From: Calvatia gigantea
Taxonomy: Eukaryota > Basidiomycota > Agaricomycetes > Agaricales > Lycoperdaceae
Assembly (NCBI GenBank): GCA_025093985.1
Contig: JACAAK010000009.1
Span: 2,852,001-2,916,000 of the forward strand
Length of the DNA: 64,000 nt
Reading direction: 5' to 3'
A program made the position numbers and the translations under genes. The notes below the pieces were generated by a model, which ran no database searches, had not been told where the DNA came from, and was given only the letters and a program-made list of their open reading frames with translations. Positions 60,204 to 64,000 of the stretch are shown in pieces (positions within the stretch are counted from its first letter, which is position 1; the number at the start of each line of letters is the position of its first letter).

Positions 60204-61985
60204 TCAGCGCCACAGGTCTATGGTGTAAAATAGACGTAGTGAATGGCTTACGGGGTCCAAGGACCTTGTAGGTAGTCCATGATCTGGCGGGATCAAGATA
60301 GATGTTGATGTTGATGTAGGGGTCAGATGCTGAGTATGCACCTGCAAAGTAAAGAGGTTCGCCAGCCACATCAAAATAAGAACATCGAAGCGTTTGTCCA
60401 CTGCCATGCACAGCTGCCCGGACCCCACGACTGTCGACACCATCACACGGTCATGCGAGAGCGGAAATGAAATCCATCAATCCGAGTGTGAGAAGCTCTC
60501 ACAGCTCGTTCGCAGCCGTGTAGTGTATGGAACAAAACACAAGACGTTTACAATACGGAATAAGTACGTACCGGGGAAACTAACGAGGTATTGGCTTCCG
60601 GGAAGCTTCCTTGCCCGCTGGTGACAATCAATTGGGCACCTAAGCATTAATAAATAAATAAAACAGGGAAGCCGTCAGATTTAGACCGACAATAGGGAAT
60701 GGAACAAAGCCTTTGTTTGATACAGGAACTCGGGAACTCACACTCAGGGTACCACTGCGGAGCGTTGGCTTGGTGGAGGGCGAGAAGTTCGTACTGCACG
60801 AGTTCCAGAGTCAGCCATTGGATTCCGAATCCCCGAGCCATTTCGAGCGGTGCAAAGACCGAATCTCGCATCCCGTGGGTAACACGCATGTTGAGAAAGG
60901 CATGGCTTGCTAAGGGTCCTTACGGGACAAAAACGAAGTGTGGTGTGACAGATGACGGGCAGCAGGGCGGTGTGGACTCCACCAAGCCACCAGGGCGCGG
61001 CAGAGAACGCAATAATGCAGATAAAAATCCACGTACCCGAATCAAGTACTCGCCGGCAGCAAGAGCGGCAGGAATTGTAGCGGTATAGGGGAGAGTTGCC
61101 ATAATATCACCGTTACCCCATTTTCCAGTGCTGGGGTGAAAAAAGGGAGTCAACACGCGGTCATTTATCTCGATTCAAAGCGAAATCCCAAGGATAAACC
61201 CATTATGCACCATGTAGCATGGGCTACAGCAGCGGCGATATTCGAGACCCCCAGGTAAAAGGGAAAGAAATAAAAACGCACCCGACAGTGCCGGATTTCA
61301 AACCGGTCTCGGCGATTTTAAACCACTTCAGGCTGTTACTCTTGTTCGAAGTGCATGAGCCGTTGCAGCGGGCCATATAGACAGTGACAGGGCCCTCAGC
61401 GTGGGTCCACTGACTATCGCAGAAGTGGTGAGATCGAGGAGAGATAGGCCCTGCACATATCGCGCCCACCTCCATTTCGCCGTAATCTGCGAGCCAGCAG
61501 GCACAATAGCAGAAAGTTGCGCAGCGCTTGCTTAACCGTTATCGTTGCAAGCCATCGTCTACCAAAGGATAGAACAATTAGATTTAGTTATCTACCCAAA
61601 AATAACTCGCTTAGCGAGGGGAGGTCGTTACGTACACTAGCGGTGGCCGAAAGGATGCTTGTTAGAAGGAGAAAATTAGCTGCTGTTGTAACCTCGATCC
61701 GATCTACTGAATCTTACGGGTCATAAGTGCCTTAAAAAATCTTAGGCATGAACGTGGATGGAAGGTAGTAATAGCATACTGTAGGTTCAATAGAGGTCTG
61801 TCCAGTGGGCGTGTTGTAAGGTTGCCAACCGGGGTACGTCACACCTGGAGATGACACTTGAATTCGTGTATAAATATATGAACCTAAAAAATCTCACCGT
61901 TAATGACATAGGATGTGACACCACCATGGGTAGAAACCTGTGGGAACAAGAAGGTTGAAGCAATGGCGAGACTTGTCAAGAACAT
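60204..61985 (-). CDS. AA9 lytic polysaccharide monooxygenase (in-frame stop)
   Basis: Copper-dependent secreted enzyme (formerly GH61) that oxidatively cleaves cellulose or hemicellulose. Signal peptide MFLTSLAIASTFLFPQVST is followed directly by HGGVTSYVING, so the mature N-terminus would be the copper-brace His. Later exons: GVTYPGWQPYNTPTGQTSIE, MACNDNG and AAQLSAIVPAGSQITAKW, QWTHAEGPVTVYMARC (second copper His), KWFKIAETGLKSG, GDIMATLPYTATIPAALAAG, YELLALHQANAPQWYPECEF (the Q-x-Y element with axial Tyr), and GAYSASDPYININIYLDP. The likely end is LGPHLWR at 60204. No CBM1 is seen. A TAA at 61532-61534 interrupts CNDNG/ASAAQL. No splice pair removes it without losing conserved residues, so it may be a pseudogene or a base error. 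Some intermediate exons were not resolved. Confidence 0.8.
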
Positions 61986-62605
61986 TTCGCGCTAACACCG
62001 GAACGGCGTGCAGTCAGGCAGACTTTATACCCTCCCTGCATATGCGGTTGACTGATTGCAATCCTAATCCACATTATGTGGGGGAAAGCTCGGCACTAAT
62101 GGGAGGAAGGCCAATTCCGAAGTTTTATGGTTCCTCTTCTTTACTCTCGCAAAGGGGGCCTGGGAAACTCCTGGGTACAGAGGAATTGGCAATGGGTTTA
62201 GGAAACCTCGGAATAGGAAACCTCGGAATCGACTTTGCAATCGTCATTCAACGGACTCCCAAGAGCCGTTGAAATGGATGGCGAACATGATTGATGGTGT
62301 AGTACTTCATGACACCCTTCAACCGAGAACTTACCGGAAACGAGGATTGATCCAGACCCTGGTCGAGGATGGGGTTACCAAGATGTCCCAACGCCATATT
62401 TGTGTCTCGAGTTGTTAAGCGAGTTGTTCAGGATTCTACGCGATCACCGTCGTCAGATATTTACAGAAGTGCCACACCATGGGCTTCCCGGCGCCAAGCC
62501 ATGACTAAGACGATCACGGACGAAGATGCTCATGGTTGTTGGGTATTACAGAATCGTGTTGAAGAGCAGAGGGTGTGCCCATCTGGGCATCGAACAGTAA
62601 TGCTA
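61986..62605. other. Spacer between PLP homeostasis gene and AA9, with 15-bp tandem repeat
   Basis: Promoter side of the AA9 gene and 3' flank of the PLP homeostasis gene. A near-perfect two-copy 15-mer beginning GGAAACCTCGGAAT lies at 62201-62230. The open frame 61940-62272 (+) is not conserved-looking. Confidence 0.45.
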
Positions 62606-63627
62606 CTAAGTCGCCTTCTTTGGCCGTTGCCCGAAGATACCTGTCCCGACACGAACGATATCACTTCCAGCCCCCAACGCGGCCTCGAAATCACTTGACA
62701 TCCCCATACTCAGCACCAAGTGTCCCGATGCGTCGCGACCCCATGGGGAATTTCCATGCTCTGCAGCCAAGTACTCCGTCAATTTGTCACGGGTCTCTTT
62801 GAGTTTCTCAAAATCCGCGTTTTTTTCCGTAGCTGATGCATACAGCGACTGCTCTAGCGCGCCAATGGTCATCAAGCCTTCGAGCCGAAGCCTTGGGCAC
62901 TCCTTCACGACGTGGATCGCGAGTCGGCCAAGATCTGAAGCTGCCACTTCAGTATCCGCACTAAGTGGTGCCACTCCTGACTTGCTGTCTTCACCAGAAG
63001 TGTTCACTTGTAGGAGGACGTTCAGTGGAGTTTTCCGGTCATCGGGAATTGCTTTGTTAAGGGCAGAAGCCGCCTTGACAGATGCTAGCGTTTGGATACA
63101 GTAGAGATTCGGTATAGCTGCTTTGGTATTAGGTGGATAATAAGGTTTCAGGCAAGCAAACATACACGCAAGAATTTTTGCTTTATTAGACTGTAAAGTT
63201 CCGATAAAGTGCCAACGGATCTCGAGAGGAAGCTACTTGTAATTGTTAGACCAAGCCTCATCATTTCATCGGCAACGTCTAGAGCACGCACCACCGAGGC
63301 TTTGTCAACAAGTTCCTGTACATAATTCTCGCCAAAATCATATTGGCCTTGCTGATGGCATGCTAGTATGTCAGAAGCGGGCTTGTATTTAGATACAGCG
63401 ATTAGTTTTGGATTGGAGGCTGGTGCAGACGCGTTCCGAACGCGACTTCTAATTTCGATAAGTGCTTCCTTGAGCTCTTCAGTACGCTCTATCGGAGGCA
63501 AGGGGACAGAGTCGTTTGGAGAAGTCATGTATTCTAATCCTCGTGGGGCAGAATGAGTTGATCGTAACCGGTGGTCCGAGTATCGTAAGAGGACAGAGGT
63601 TGTGGTTGGGCGCAGAGTGCGAATCAT
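62606..63627 (-). CDS. Pyridoxal phosphate homeostasis protein (YggS/PLPBP family)
   Basis: PLP-binding protein that buffers free pyridoxal 5'-phosphate. It has an alanine-racemase-like barrel without known catalysis. The start at 63627 gives a basic, Ser/Thr-rich leader (MIRTLRPTTTSVLLRYSDHR) that could target mitochondria. An internal Met (MTSPNDSVPLPP, 63528) could give a cytosolic form. Then ELKEALIEIRSRVRNASAPA, PKLIAVSKYKPASDILA with the PLP-binding Lys, YDFGENYVQELVDKAS, LPLEIRWHFIGTLQSNKAKI after an intron, IPNLYCIQTLASVKAAS, TPLNVLLQVNTSGEDSKSG, LRLEGLMTIG, LSMGMSSDFEAALGAGSDIV and RVGTGIFGQRPKK. All family blocks are present and in frame. The gene diverges from the DUF427 gene with only about 100 bp between starts. 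Confidence 0.94.
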
Positions 63628-63728
63628 GCAGAAAATTCGCTAGCTGACGTTTGAACTGGCTTATTAATCTACGGTCGTTGATTCATTATTTCGCAACACC
63701 CAACACAATCGCCATCCTCGGGTGAAGT
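63628..63728. promoter_or_regulatory. Compact divergent promoter (PLPBP / DUF427)
   Basis: 101 bp between the two start codons is all the space available for both core promoters. No TATA consensus is visible. Confidence 0.45.
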
Positions 63729-64000
63729 ATGCCATTCTTCTCCATTCCGCACATCGAAGATTGCCAGAAGCGTGTTAGAGCCTACATCGGTGGTGTTTGT
63801 CTCGTTGACACCACCAAAGCCAAGCTTGTGTGAGTCTCAATTCAATTATCAAACTAGCATGGGTCGTCACATTATTCAACGATTTCTGATAGATGGGATC
63901 ACCCTTACTATCCCTCATATTACTTTCTAGAAGAAGAACTTCCATTTATCTATCTTGAGGAGGTCACCTCGACGCCTCGGTTGGCCGTCTACAATATACT
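63729..64000 (+). CDS. DUF427 domain protein, 5' part (runs off the window)
   Basis: Start of a DUF427 family gene, truncated by the window end. Exon 1 reads MPFFSIPHIEDCQKRVRAYI then CLVDTTKAKLV. An intron of about 60 bp joins, with phase kept, to WDHPYYPSYYFLEEELPFIY and TSTPRLAVYNI. The V-x-D-(S/T)-x-x-A-x-L-x-W-x-x-P-Y-YP pattern is the DUF427 hallmark. The biochemical function is not established. Confidence 0.85.

Overview
The window is nuclear DNA of a filamentous basidiomycete, most likely a lignocellulose-degrading Agaricomycete. Evidence: genes carry many short introns (about 45-60 bp, GT..AG), there are two intron-containing nuclear tRNAs, and the gene content fits (AA9 polysaccharide monooxygenase, GH10 xylanase, alcohol oxidase, a divergent fungal G-alpha, an EGF-bearing ABCG transporter). 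No virus, complete transposon or CRISPR array was seen. Genes were assembled by hand by joining exons at GT/AG sites, so internal exon borders are less certain than product names.

Layout. 0-9 kb: a repeat-bearing gene-free stretch, then GH10 xylanase (-), a PEX11-family peroxisomal protein (+) and a GMC alcohol oxidase (+). 9-16.4 kb: replication factor C small subunit (+), an HD-domain phosphohydrolase (-), a ZIP7/KE4-like zinc transporter (+) and a Nudix hydrolase (+). 16.4-25 kb: mostly unresolved sequence around a TEA/ATTS-domain transcription factor (+). 25-33 kb: tRNA-Arg (-), G-alpha (-), PPIL3-type cyclophilin (+), actin-capping protein beta (-), tRNA-Thr (-) and eIF5 (+). 33-40 kb: a DUF4238 protein (+), COQ9 (-), then about 3 kb without a recognisable gene. 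40-53 kb: a decayed copy (-) and an intact copy (+) of an uncharacterised four-TM membrane protein, enclosing eIF3j (+), a bHLH factor (-) and a cytochrome P450 (+). 53-64 kb: an ADP1-like ABCG transporter (-), ALG12 mannosyltransferase (+), an AA9 LPMO (-), the PLP homeostasis protein (-) and the start of a DUF427 gene (+).

Functional themes. Xylanase, AA9 LPMO and H2O2-producing alcohol oxidase are all tools of plant-cell-wall decay. The others are housekeeping (replication, translation initiation, N-glycosylation, ubiquinone synthesis, zinc and PLP homeostasis) or regulatory. Several conserved genes carry single-nucleotide reading-frame breaks (PEX11, xylanase, PPIL3, COQ9, P450, ABCG) while their flanking exons remain well conserved. 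That pattern suggests assembly indels at least as much as real gene loss. The most notable biological signals are the G-alpha with alanine in place of the switch-II catalytic glutamine, the inverted intact/decayed paralogue pair, a start codon isolated on its own coding exon in PPIL3, and a 5-nt microexon in the zinc transporter.
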